From an uncultured Oscillospiraceae bacterium (GTDB lineage Bacteria > Bacillota > Clostridia > Oscillospirales > Oscillospiraceae): DNA of 56,753 nt. Shown here piece by piece: positions 17,313 through 24,957 of the stretch. Numbering within the stretch: position 1 is the first letter of the stretch; each line of letters opens with the position of its first letter. A program made the position numbers and the translations under genes. A model generated the notes under the pieces. The model was not told the origin of the DNA. It saw only the letters and a program-made list of their open reading frames with translations, and ran no database searches. The DNA lies in contig CANPXZ010000003.1 in assembly GCA_947587485.1 (NCBI GenBank), positions 1 to 56,753 on the forward strand, written 5' to 3'.

Positions 17313-19079
17313 ATGGCACTGACATCCAACAAGCATGTATTGGACTGGGTACAGCGGTGCGCGGACCTGTGCAGGCCGGACGAAGTGGTCTGGCTCACCG
17401 GCAGCGAGGAGGAGCTGGAGGCCCTGCGGAAGCAGGCCGTGGCGGACGGCACGCTCATCAAGCTCAACGAGGAGAAGCTGCCCGGCTGCTATTATCACCA
17501 CAGCAATCCCAACGACGTGGCCCGTGTGGAGGGCCGCACCTTCATCTGCTGCGAGAAGCAGGAGGACGCCGGTCCCACCAACAACTGGATGGCCCCTGAC
17601 GAGATGAAGGCCACCCTGCGCAAGATCTACAATGGCTGCATGGCGGGGCGGAAGATGTACGTGGTGCCCTACTCCATGTCCGTGATGGGCTCGCCCTTCG
17701 CCAAGTACGGCTTTGAGCTGACCGACAGCATCTACGTGGTGCTGAACATGGCCATCATGACCCGCATGGGCAAGGAGGTCTACGACCACCTGGGGGACAG
17801 CGCCGACTTCATCAAGGGCCTGCACTCCTCGGCGGAGATGGACCCGGAGAAGCGGTACATCGCCCACTTCCCCCAGGAAAATTACATCATGACCGTCAAC
17901 TCCGCCTACGGCGGCAACGCCTTGCAGGGGAAGAAGTGCTTCGCTCTGCGCATCGCCTCCAACCTGGGCCGGGCCGAGGGGTGGCTGGCCGAGCATATGC
18001 TCATCCTGGGCATCGAGAAGCCCAATGGGGAGATCACCTATGTGTGCGCCGCGTTCCCCTCCGCCTGCGGCAAGACGAATCTGGCCATGCTGATCCCGCC
18101 GGAGGTCTACCGGAAGAAGGGCTGGAAGTGCTGGACCGTGGGCGACGACATCGCCTGGCTCCGGCCCGGCCCGGACGGGCGGCTGTGGGCCGTGAACCCG
18201 GAGAACGGCTTCTTCGGCGTGGCCCCCGGCACCAGCATGAAGTCGAACCCCAATGCCCTGGAAAGCACGAAACAGGGCACCATCTTCACAAACGTGGTCC
18301 TGAAGCCCGACGGCACCGTCTGGTGGGAGGGTATGGACAAGAACCCGCCCACGGACGCGGTGGACTGGAAGGGCAACCCCTGGGACCCGGCCAGCGGCGT
18401 GAAGGGGGCCCACCCCAACTCCCGCTTTACCGCGCCCGCCAAGAACTGCCCATGCATCAGCCCCAAGTTCGACGATCCCCAGGGCGTGCCCATCTCCGCC
18501 ATCATCTTCGGCGGCCGCCGGGCCGGCACCGTGCCCCTGGTGTACCAGAGCAAGAGCTGGGCCCACGGCGTGTTCGTGGGGTCCGTCATGGGCTCTGAGA
18601 AGACCGCCGCCGCCGAGGGCCAGGTGGGCGAGCTGCGCCGGGACCCCATGGCCATGCTGCCCTTCTGCGGCTACCACATGGCGGACTACTGGCAGCACTG
18701 GCTGGACATGGAGTCCAGGATCGCCAACCCGCCCAAGATCTTCAACGTGAACTGGTTCCGGACCGATGACAAGGGCAATTTCCTCTGGCCGGGCTTTGGG
18801 GAGAACCTGCGGGCCCTGGAGTGGGTCCTGGGCCGCTGCGACGGCACCGCCGATGCCCAGGAGACGCCCATCGGCTACGTGCCCAAGGCGGAGGACATCT
18901 GCCTGGAGGGCCTGGAGGACGAGGTGTCGCCCGAGACGCTCAAAGAGCTTCTGACGGTGGACCCGGCCCAGTGGAAGGCCGAGGTGGCCGACATCAGGAC
19001 CCATTACGCCAAGTTCGGCGACAAGCTGCCCCATGAGCTTCGGGACTGCCTGACGGCGCTGGAGAGCTGGGTCGGCTGA
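17313..19079 (+). CDS. pckG: Phosphoenolpyruvate carboxykinase (GTP)
   Basis: A 588-residue GTP-type PEPCK that interconverts oxaloacetate and PEP. The kinase loop with the reactive cysteine is AFPSACGKTNLAM (Cys about residue 252). Other landmarks are RYIAHFPQENYIMTVNSAYGGNAL (landmark region near residue 190), GDDIAWLRPG and FGGRRAGTVPLV, together with NWFRTD for guanine-nucleotide binding. The start is preceded by GGGGGAAGAC. In an anaerobe the enzyme may run in the carboxylating direction toward C4 acids. No terminator with a T-run follows; a hairpin at 19138-19161 lies before the tRNA. Confidence 0.95.
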   Translation: MALTSNKHVLDWVQRCADLCRPDEVVWLTGSEEELEALRKQAVADGTLIKLNEEKLPGCYYHHSNPNDVARVEGRTFICCEKQEDAGPTNNWMAPDEMKATLRKIYNGCMAGRKMYVVPYSMSVMGSPFAKYGFELTDSIYVVLNMAIMTRMGKEVYDHLGDSADFIKGLHSSAEMDPEKRYIAHFPQENYIMTVNSAYGGNALQGKKCFALRIASNLGRAEGWLAEHMLILGIEKPNGEITYVCAAFPSACGKTNLAMLIPPEVYRKKGWKCWTVGDDIAWLRPGPDGRLWAVNPENGFFGVAPGTSMKSNPNALESTKQGTIFTNVVLKPDGTVWWEGMDKNPPTDAVDWKGNPWDPASGVKGAHPNSRFTAPAKNCPCISPKFDDPQGVPISAIIFGGRRAGTVPLVYQSKSWAHGVFVGSVMGSEKTAAAEGQVGELRRDPMAMLPFCGYHMADYWQHWLDMESRIANPPKIFNVNWFRTDDKGNFLWPGFGENLRALEWVLGRCDGTADAQETPIGYVPKAEDICLEGLEDEVSPETLKELLTVDPAQWKAEVADIRTHYAKFGDKLPHELRDCLTALESWVG

Positions 19080-19106
19080 AAAATCACAGAAAATGCGAAA
19101 ATTTGA

Positions 19107-19135
19107 TTGACATTTGCCCAAACATGTGTTATTTT
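19107..19135 (+). promoter_or_regulatory. Strong promoter of tRNA-Leu
   Basis: TTGACA, a 17-base spacer and TATTTT, with the tRNA starting 32 bases after the -10. Confidence 0.8.
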
Positions 19136-19137
19136 AA

Positions 19138-19161
19138 TTGGGCGCTTGAGAGAGCGCCCAA
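19138..19161 (+). other. Perfect hairpin between the tRNA promoter and the tRNA
   Basis: Nine paired bases (TTGGGCGCT and AGCGCCCAA) with a 6-base loop, no T-run behind it. It could be a 5' leader structure for processing or a weak pckG terminator. Confidence 0.6.
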
Positions 19162-19166
19162 CATAT

Positions 19167-19254
19167 GCGCGAGTGGTGGAATTGGCAGACTCGCTAGATT
19201 CAGGTTCTAGTGCTCATTCCGGGCGTGGGGGTTCAAGTCCCCCCTCGCGCACCA
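19167..19254 (+). tRNA. tRNA-Leu (anticodon CAG)
   Basis: The acceptor stem GCGCGAG pairs with CTCGCGC. The anticodon loop TTCAGGT sits between CTAGA and TCTAG, giving anticodon CAG at 19201-19203. It has a long class II variable arm, a T-arm of GGGGG-TTCAAGT-CCCCC, and an encoded CCA end at 19252-19254. Confidence 0.97.
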
Positions 19255-19263
19255 ACGTCAAAG

Positions 19264-19300
19264 CCTTGCGGCCCAACGGGTTGCGAGGTTTTGCTTTTTC
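19264..19300 (+). terminator. Terminator of tRNA-Leu
   Basis: An 11-bp stem with three G-T pairs (CCTTGCGGCCC against GGGTTGCGAGG) and a 3-base loop is followed by TTTTGCTTTTTC. Confidence 0.7.
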
Positions 19301-19510
19301 TGCGCGAAGTCAATTTAACTATATTTTTGCTCGCTTCCAGACCAATTTCCAGTACAAACCGCAGCGCTTTGGAGAAAACCACACATCATGTCGGAGGCCA
19401 AATGCTGCCATTTGAGTTACAGATGCTGACTGCGCGTTTTGCTGTGATATGATCATTTGGAGCCCGCGCAGGAGTGAAAGGGCAAAACGTGAGCGGTCGC
19501 AATGTTTTCG
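19301..19510. other. AT-richer spacer downstream of the tRNA, no gene seen
   Basis: Composition is clearly less GC-rich than the flanking core genes. No supported reading frame, integrase fragment or duplicated tRNA 3' end is visible to me. It may be the edge of an acquired segment carrying the MNT/HEPN pair. Confidence 0.5.
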
Positions 19511-19539
19511 TTGTGATTTTTATTTGCTCGTGATACAAT
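19511..19539 (+). promoter_or_regulatory. Promoter of the MNT/HEPN pair
   Basis: TTGTGA, a 17-base spacer and TACAAT, about 30 bases before the ATG of the nucleotidyltransferase gene. Confidence 0.75.
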
Positions 19540-19569
19540 ATTGTCAGGACGAAGAAAGGAGTGGCTGAT

Positions 19570-19911
19570 ATGCGCAGTCAGCAGGAAGTGAACCGGATCG
19601 TTCGCCAGCTTTGCTCCGGCCTCAGACCCTTGTTCCCACAGGACTCCATGGAAGCCATTTTGTTTGGGTCCTACGCCAGGGGAGAGGCGGATGCCGAATC
19701 GGATATCGATGTGATGGTCTTGGTGGACGCTTCCCGGAAGGACATCTCGCAAAAGACGCGGGAGATCAGCGGTGTTGCCGCCGATCTGCTCTTGAGCCGG
19801 GGCGTAATGGTTTCTCCCATCGTCGAAAACCGGCGGTACTTTCATGATAACATCGGATCGCTGCCGCTCTATCGGAACATCGCGCGGGAAGGGGTGCGGT
19901 ACGATGCCTGA
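19570..19911 (+). CDS. MNT-type nucleotidyltransferase (antitoxin-like)
   Basis: A 113-residue minimal nucleotidyltransferase. The family signature GS-x10-DxD is exact in GSYARGEADAESDID, with the two metal aspartates. A further acidic/strand segment follows in the second half (VSPIVENRRYF). In type VII-like toxin-antitoxin pairs such an enzyme neutralises a HEPN RNase by adding AMP to it. The ATG at 19570 has AAGGAG eight bases upstream; GTG at 19561 is a less likely start. Its 3' end overlaps the HEPN gene by eight bases. Base composition differs from the neighbours, suggesting transfer. Confidence 0.85.
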   Translation: MRSQQEVNRIVRQLCSGLRPLFPQDSMEAILFGSYARGEADAESDIDVMVLVDASRKDISQKTREISGVAADLLLSRGVMVSPIVENRRYFHDNIGSLPLYRNIAREGVRYDA

Positions 19912-20308
19912 TCCCGCAAGGATCGATTTATCAAAATATCGGCTTGCGCGTGCGGGGGAGATGCTCAAAACAGCACGCCGTGATTTGGAGGCTGAGGACT
20001 ACGCTTCCGCCAACAATCGTGCGTATTACTGCGTCTTCCACGCCATGCGCGCTGTGCTGGCGCTGACCGGCGAGGACTACAAAAAGCATTCCGGCGTGAT
20101 TTCCCGGTTTTCAGAGTTATATTTGAAGACCAAACTTCTTCCGCCGGAATTGAGCAGGATCATCTCTATGGCTTCCATTATTCGAAATCGAAGCGACTAT
20201 GAGGACTTTTATGTCTGTTCCATTTCGGACACGCAAGAGCTTGTTTCGGACGCCGCGCTGTTTCTGGATACTGTGACAGCGTTTTTGGCAAAGAAGTACG
20301 GCGAATGA
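19904..20308 (+). CDS. HEPN-domain protein (toxin-like, UPF0332-type)
   Basis: A 134-residue all-helical protein that opens MPDPARIDLSKYRLARAGEM. The helix ASANNRAYYCVFHAMRAVL is a HEPN hallmark, and the conserved IRNRSDYEDF stands near residue 90. The classical R-x4-6-H RNase motif is not evident; instead it has the RNxxDY form seen in UPF0332 members, so RNase activity cannot be assumed. Overlap with the nucleotidyltransferase gene indicates translational coupling and supports a toxin-antitoxin or abortive-defence pair. Confidence 0.82.
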   Translation: MPDPARIDLSKYRLARAGEMLKTARRDLEAEDYASANNRAYYCVFHAMRAVLALTGEDYKKHSGVISRFSELYLKTKLLPPELSRIISMASIIRNRSDYEDFYVCSISDTQELVSDAALFLDTVTAFLAKKYGE

Positions 20309-20449
20309 GCTATCAAAATGGCCGGGGTTGGAGATTGTCCGCCGATCCTGGCCGTATTTGTGGGGGTCAGAGCCAAATAAGTGAGTGCGTTCAACGGCTT
20401 GTGTGATACGAGCCGGTGAGAACTTGCGGAAGAGCGGAGGAAGATACGT

Positions 20450-21574
20450 ATGAAGATGAAGCGATTGGCGGTGCTGCTGCTGGCGCTGGCACTGATCGTG
20501 GGCCTGGAGGTGGCGCTCACCCATGGCCTGGGCGGGGGAGAGTCGGCCTCCGCGCCGGCGGCCACAGCCTCCCCGGAGCCCACGGCGGAGCCTGCCGCCA
20601 CGCCGGAGCCCACGCCCCCGATCGACCTGGAAAAGACCAAGCCCAACGAGGCCGGGGAGATACCGATCGTGATGTTCCACGCCTTCGTGGAGGAGACGGA
20701 ACCGGACGAGTCCGCTTCCACCAGCTTCAAGCAGTACACCCAGAGCTTCGCCTACTTCAAGGACCTGCTGGGCCGGCTGTACGACATGGGCTACCGGATG
20801 ACCTCGATGAACGACTTCCTCAGCAACTCCATCGCGGTGGAGGCCGGTTACAAGCCCGTCATCTTCACCTTTGACGACAGCTCCGCCAGCCAGTTCAGCC
20901 TGATCGAGGAAAACGGGGAGCTGGTGGTGAACCCCCAGTGCGCCGTGGCGGTGATGCTGGACTTTTACAAGGAGCACCCGGACTTCGGCCTGGAGGGTAC
21001 GTTTTATGTAAACCTTGGCGCCTCGCCGTTCTATGAGGAGCGGACCGAGGGGACCCCGCTGGCAGGCACGGCCCAGGAGCGGCTCCAGTATCTGATCGAC
21101 CTGGGCTTCGAGGTGGGCAACCACACCTATTCCCACTACAGTCTGCCGGACGCCCGGGACGCGGAGACCGTGATGTACGAGGTGGGGAAGAACCAGGCCG
21201 TCATGTACGATCTGGTGAAGGACTACACGTTCACCAGCTTCTCTCTCCCCTTTGGCAGCACCACCCCGGACCTGTTCGAGTATGTGAAGGGCGGCGTGTA
21301 CGAGGGCGTGGCGTACAAGAACCTGGGCATCGTGGAGGTGGGCTGGGACCCGGCCATCTCCCCGGTCAACCCGGATTATAACCCCTATAGCATCCACCGC
21401 ATCCGGGGGACAGGATTTTTGGCGGAGGACTGCGACTTTGAGTGGTGGCTGAAAAACCCCAGGGACCCGATCTACGTCAGCGACGGGGACCCGGACATCG
21501 TCACGGTCCCGGAGTCCTATCTGTCCCTGGTGGACCAGAGCAAGCTGGGGACAAAACAGCTGCGGACATACTGA
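20450..21574 (+). CDS. Secreted polysaccharide deacetylase-like protein
   Basis: A 374-residue NodB-homology (CE4) protein. An N-terminal hydrophobic segment (LAVLLLALALIVGLEVAL) is followed by an Ala/Pro/Thr-rich linker, so the catalytic part is outside the membrane. Motif 1 is VIFTFDDSS with the two aspartates, and motif 2 is GNHTYSHYS with the metal histidines. Motif 3 reads SLPFGS, where the usual arginine of RxPFG is replaced by serine, so activity may be altered. About 50 residues are inserted between motifs 1 and 2. It probably acts on peptidoglycan or another amino-sugar polymer. The ribosome site is GGAGGAAG. Confidence 0.85.
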   Translation: MKMKRLAVLLLALALIVGLEVALTHGLGGGESASAPAATASPEPTAEPAATPEPTPPIDLEKTKPNEAGEIPIVMFHAFVEETEPDESASTSFKQYTQSFAYFKDLLGRLYDMGYRMTSMNDFLSNSIAVEAGYKPVIFTFDDSSASQFSLIEENGELVVNPQCAVAVMLDFYKEHPDFGLEGTFYVNLGASPFYEERTEGTPLAGTAQERLQYLIDLGFEVGNHTYSHYSLPDARDAETVMYEVGKNQAVMYDLVKDYTFTSFSLPFGSTTPDLFEYVKGGVYEGVAYKNLGIVEVGWDPAISPVNPDYNPYSIHRIRGTGFLAEDCDFEWWLKNPRDPIYVSDGDPDIVTVPESYLSLVDQSKLGTKQLRTY

Positions 21575-21603
21575 ATATCCAAAAGGCGGTCCCGGCCGCC
21601 CCG

Positions 21604-21636
21604 AAAGCCCTGTGACCTGTACGGCCGCAGGGCTTT
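21604..21636 (+). terminator. Probable terminator of the deacetylase gene
   Basis: A perfect 9-bp stem (AAAGCCCTG/CAGGGCTTT) has a 15-base loop. The T-run is only the three bases within the stem end, so strength is uncertain. Confidence 0.5.
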
Positions 21637-21677
21637 CACGCTGCCAGGAAGAAATCGGCGGAAAAATGGGCGCGGGA

Positions 21678-21704
21678 TGTAGTTTTTGTCCCGAAAACCG
21701 TAGA
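21678..21704 (+). promoter_or_regulatory. Tentative ECF-type promoter of the sigma operon
   Basis: TGTAGT and CGTAGA with a 15-base spacer containing CCGAAAAC. It resembles TGTAAC/CGTCTA-class ECF promoters only partly and lies 246 bases upstream of the sigma gene, on the far side of the repeat element. Confidence 0.3.
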
Positions 21705-21724
21705 TATGAAGATGAGAAGGAGCT

Positions 21725-21917
21725 TGTCAAAAAATGCGGTAACAAAAGACACGCAAGGGGGAGCTCGAGGGGGACGGGAGTCCCGCCTCGAATGGGATAA
21801 ATAGCCGCCACGCGCCTGCTCCGCAGGCGCGTGGGGAGCGAAGCGACGTTTTTTGCGGCGGCTTGCCGCCGGGAAAAACACGGCGTTTTCAGGCCGTCAA
21901 AAAAGCATTTTTTGACA
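21725..21917. repeat. MITE-like multi-hairpin element with 13-bp terminal inverted repeats
   Basis: TGTCAAAAAATGC at 21725-21737 is repeated in perfect inversion at 21905-21917. Inside are a perfect 12-bp hairpin (21808-21834), a GGCGGC/GCCGCC hairpin near 21856-21871, and a palindrome at the right end (21896-21916). No coding frame is supported. The left flank plus end, GAGCTTGTCAAAAAA, recurs at the end of the element near 43528. Confidence 0.65.
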
Positions 21918-21949
21918 GCCTGGAGCAGGAGAGAGGAGGCGGCGTCCGG

Positions 21950-22507
21950 ATGGAGGACAGAGAGATCGTGGAGCTGTTTTTTGCCCGCTCGGAGCGAGCG
22001 CTGTCGGAGCTGGACAGGAAGTACGGCAAGGCGTGCTACCGGGTCTCCTTCAACATACTGAACAGCCCCCGGGACGCGGAGGAGTGCGTGAACGACGCCT
22101 ACCTGGGGACCTGGAACGCCATCCCGCCCGCCAGGCCAGACCCGCTTTTGGCGTTCGTATGCAAGATCGTGCGAAACCTCTCCCTGAAGGCTTACCACCG
22201 GAGGACGGCGAAAAAGCGGGGCAGTGTCTATGAATCGGCCCTGGAGGAGATGGAAGCCTGCCTGGCGTCCTCCGGCGATCCGGAACAGGAGCTGGAGGCC
22301 AGGGAGCTGGCCAGGATCATCGAGGGCTTTTTGCGGACCCTGAGCCGGCAGGACCGGGCGCTCTTCATGGGGCGCTACGCCTACCTGGACCCCTGCGCCG
22401 ATATCGCCAGGCGTGTGGGCCTGTCGGAGAAGAACGTGTCCGTGCGGCTGACCCGGCTGCGCAAGCGGCTGCGGGAATATCTCATCGAAAAGGAGGTCCT
22501 TTCATGA
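21950..22507 (+). CDS. ECF-family RNA polymerase sigma factor
   Basis: A 185-residue sigma-70-like protein with only regions 2 and 4. Region 2 spans about residues 20-60 (RVSFNILNSPRDAEECVNDAYL, landmark; then WNAIPP). Region 4 spans about 125-180, with the helix-turn-helix CADIARRVGLSEKNVSVRLT. The start MEDREIVELFF at 21950 has GAGAGGAGG upstream. The frame is open further upstream into the repeat element, but without homology. The next gene overlaps by four bases and encodes a membrane protein of anti-sigma type. I infer that the pair senses an envelope signal and controls the lipoproteins behind it. Confidence 0.92.
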   Translation: MEDREIVELFFARSERALSELDRKYGKACYRVSFNILNSPRDAEECVNDAYLGTWNAIPPARPDPLLAFVCKIVRNLSLKAYHRRTAKKRGSVYESALEEMEACLASSGDPEQELEARELARIIEGFLRTLSRQDRALFMGRYAYLDPCADIARRVGLSEKNVSVRLTRLRKRLREYLIEKEVLS

Positions 22508-23454
22508 ACGCGGAGCTGTTTTTGGAAGCCATGGGCGAGGTGGACGACCGGTACTATATGGAGGCCGTCGCTTACCGGGCGGACCGGTCCCGGACTGTGG
22601 TCCGGCTGCTGGTCCGGGCGGCCGTCGCCGCGGCGCTGCTGGCGGCCTGCACCGTCACGGCCTGGGCGGTATACCGGGCGGCGTTTCAGGACTACTTCCT
22701 GGACCCGGTCCCGACGGAACCGGCCCCGTCCGCCCTCCGGCTTTCCATGGCGGGGTACCGGGGCACGCCGGAATACCTGGCGCTGCGGGAATGGCTGGAC
22801 TGGCAGGAGGAGCACCCACCGGAAGATTATCTGTCCCCCGACGGCGGCGACGACAACGCCGATTACGACTGGCCTGACTACCACCCCTTCTATGGCGCGT
22901 TCCACACCGAACAGGGCCGGGCCCTGGACGCCATCCTGGAAAAATACGGCCTGGAGCCCCACCGCGACAGGGCCTCCGCCTCCGCCGAGGACATATGCGC
23001 CGCGCTGGGCACGGGTCCTCTGCTGCCCGAGGGATATGCCGGCGGCGGCTATCTCTACGACGACGGCACGGTCAAGCTGGAGGCCCGGGACACGGCGTCG
23101 GAGCTGGACCTTACCCTGTTCGCCGCCGTCAAGGGCACGCTCACGGACATCTATTGCTACTCCGGCGCGGATCATGAGGAGTGGGACCATACCGTCCCCA
23201 CCGGCGAGACGGTCGATCTGGTCCTGGACAGCCGGGGCGCGGGCGTCATCCTGTTCGAGACCGCCGGGGCATATATCTCCGTGGAGCTGTGCCATGACTT
23301 TCCAAGCCAGCCGCCCGTCACAAGAGAGGAGCTGGAGGCCCTGGCGGACGGGATAAACTTCGCCGCCCTGGCGGACCGGTTCGACGGAGCCTCCCACCCG
23401 GAGACGGCGGACGCCGTGGCGGCTCTGCGGGAGAGGACGGACAAGGAGGGATAA
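22504..23454 (+). CDS. Probable anti-sigma factor with extracytoplasmic domain
   Basis: A 316-residue protein. The first 35 residues (NAELFLEAMGEVDDRYYMEA) resemble the short cytoplasmic sigma-binding region seen in clostridial ECF operons. One membrane helix follows (LLVRAAVAAALLAACTVTAWAV, residues about 36-57), then about 260 acidic residues outside the cell with no domain I recognise. ATGA overlap with the sigma gene supports a regulator-partner relationship. Release of sigma by ligand binding or proteolysis of this protein is an inference from the family arrangement. Confidence 0.75.
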   Translation: MNAELFLEAMGEVDDRYYMEAVAYRADRSRTVVRLLVRAAVAAALLAACTVTAWAVYRAAFQDYFLDPVPTEPAPSALRLSMAGYRGTPEYLALREWLDWQEEHPPEDYLSPDGGDDNADYDWPDYHPFYGAFHTEQGRALDAILEKYGLEPHRDRASASAEDICAALGTGPLLPEGYAGGGYLYDDGTVKLEARDTASELDLTLFAAVKGTLTDIYCYSGADHEEWDHTVPTGETVDLVLDSRGAGVILFETAGAYISVELCHDFPSQPPVTREELEALADGINFAALADRFDGASHPETADAVAALRERTDKEG

Positions 23455-23455
23455 C

Positions 23456-24892
23456 ATGAAAACGCGCATATGCGCCGCTCTTGGGGCGCTGCTCATGCTG
23501 TTCGGCGGCTGTCAGAAAACGCCGGACAAAGCCATTGTCACCAGCAAGAACGACGGGACCTTTGCGGCCGCCCTGGAAAATGCGCCCCAGGCGTCCGCCA
23601 CGGAGACCTCCGGGGAGCGGACCTATACGGACAGCTTTGAAAATGCCAGCGGGACCATCCGCTACGAGCTCTCCCTGACCGCGCCGGCGCTGCCAACGGC
23701 TCTGCCGGTGGTCCGGGTCCGGCCCATGGAGATCACGCCGGAGCTGGCGGAGCGGACCGCCCGGGCCATATTCGGGGACGCGGAAATGTACGAATATACC
23801 CCGGAGCACACAAAAGCGGAGCTGGAGGCCGCCATTCTGGCGGTGAAGGAGAGCATCGGCGACTGGGACGCTCTGGTGGAAATGTGCGGCGGGGACGAGG
23901 CCGCCGCCAACGACTACAAAGCGGCGCAGGAGGCCCGCGTCTCGGAGATGGAGGCCGCTTATGCCGCCGCGCCCGAGACCGTGGACAGGAAGCCATGCGA
24001 CTGGCAGTTCCACCCCGGCTCTTACTACAGCGACGTCACCCGGGGCCGGATCGAGGACAACGGCCAGCAGGTGCTCAGCGCCGGCGTCACCGTGGACGGC
24101 GTGCCCTATGTGTACACGGCCACGAATCAGGAGAGCGCCGGCTTCCGGGAACACAGCGTCGAAGCAGGTCCGTCGGAGGACTTCACGGATGCCGTCTATG
24201 CCGGCGCAGGGACCGCTGCCGATGTCCAAACTGTCGAGGCGAAGGCGCTGGAAATCGCAAATGCTATGGGCCTGGGCGACTGGCGCGTGGCCGTCTGCGA
24301 GAGCGACCCCAACGCCGCCTCCGTCACCTGTCTCACCCTGACCCGGGCCTATGAGGGTCAGCCCATGACCTTTCACGACGGTCCCGGCGAGGCCGAGAGC
24401 GCCTATGGCCCCGTCTACACATACGAAAAGCTGCGCATGGACTTTGACGGGGAGAAGCTCATGTCCTTCCTCTATCAGGGCGCGCTGGAGGAAACGGGGG
24501 TGGTCAACGCCAACGTGCAGACCCTCCCCTTCGCCGACATCCTGGCCGCCGCGAAAACCCAGATGCGGCTTCGGGGGACCAGGGACCCCGTGACCGGCGA
24601 AACGGTGACCGCGCCGGAGGACGGCAGCTTCACGAAGATCGTCGTGGACAGGGCAGAGCTGGGCCTGAGCCGCGTTTCCATCAAGGACAGCACCACAGAG
24701 TATTACCTGATCCCCACTTATACGTTTTACGGCGCGTCCACTGCCTGCAATGCCGACGGGACTCCCATAGGCTACAGCTTTGTGGACGAGGCGACCGGCC
24801 GGACTATCACGCTGCCCGGCGAGACCACGGTGGAGCTGGCGGTGATCAACGCGGTGGACGGCAGCGCTGTTGACACGGGCCTGGGTTATTGA
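23456..24892 (+). CDS. Lipoprotein of the expanded family, type A (copy A1)
   Basis: A 478-residue lipoprotein with lipobox LFGGC (Cys 19) and the mature start CQKTPDKAIVTSKNDGTF shared by type A members. The middle has paired aromatic segments. The C-terminal third carries VDRAELGLSRVSIKDSTTEY, LIPTYTFYG and ELAVINAVDGSAVDTGLGY. I recall such proteins as DUF6034-like in Oscillospiraceae, unverified. Function is unknown. It starts one base after the anti-sigma gene, so it belongs to the ECF operon and is probably held on the outer face of the membrane. The C-terminal motif is reminiscent of PepSY/YycI-type domains. Confidence 0.8.
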   Translation: MKTRICAALGALLMLFGGCQKTPDKAIVTSKNDGTFAAALENAPQASATETSGERTYTDSFENASGTIRYELSLTAPALPTALPVVRVRPMEITPELAERTARAIFGDAEMYEYTPEHTKAELEAAILAVKESIGDWDALVEMCGGDEAAANDYKAAQEARVSEMEAAYAAAPETVDRKPCDWQFHPGSYYSDVTRGRIEDNGQQVLSAGVTVDGVPYVYTATNQESAGFREHSVEAGPSEDFTDAVYAGAGTAADVQTVEAKALEIANAMGLGDWRVAVCESDPNAASVTCLTLTRAYEGQPMTFHDGPGEAESAYGPVYTYEKLRMDFDGEKLMSFLYQGALEETGVVNANVQTLPFADILAAAKTQMRLRGTRDPVTGETVTAPEDGSFTKIVVDRAELGLSRVSIKDSTTEYYLIPTYTFYGASTACNADGTPIGYSFVDEATGRTITLPGETTVELAVINAVDGSAVDTGLGY

Positions 24893-24957
24893 TGCCTGTC
24901 ACACTTTTGCCGCCGGGCGCGTTATTGAAAGAGAAGCTCGAAAAGGAGGTCAGGACA

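Noticed and set aside
16410-19121. Long antisense frame over rsmA and pckG
   Set aside because: Both sense genes are certain; the antisense product has no recognisable domain and low-complexity composition.
19301-19510. Integrase attachment site or phage remnant behind tRNA-Leu
   Set aside because: I could find neither a repeat of the tRNA 3' end nor an integrase-like frame in the window.
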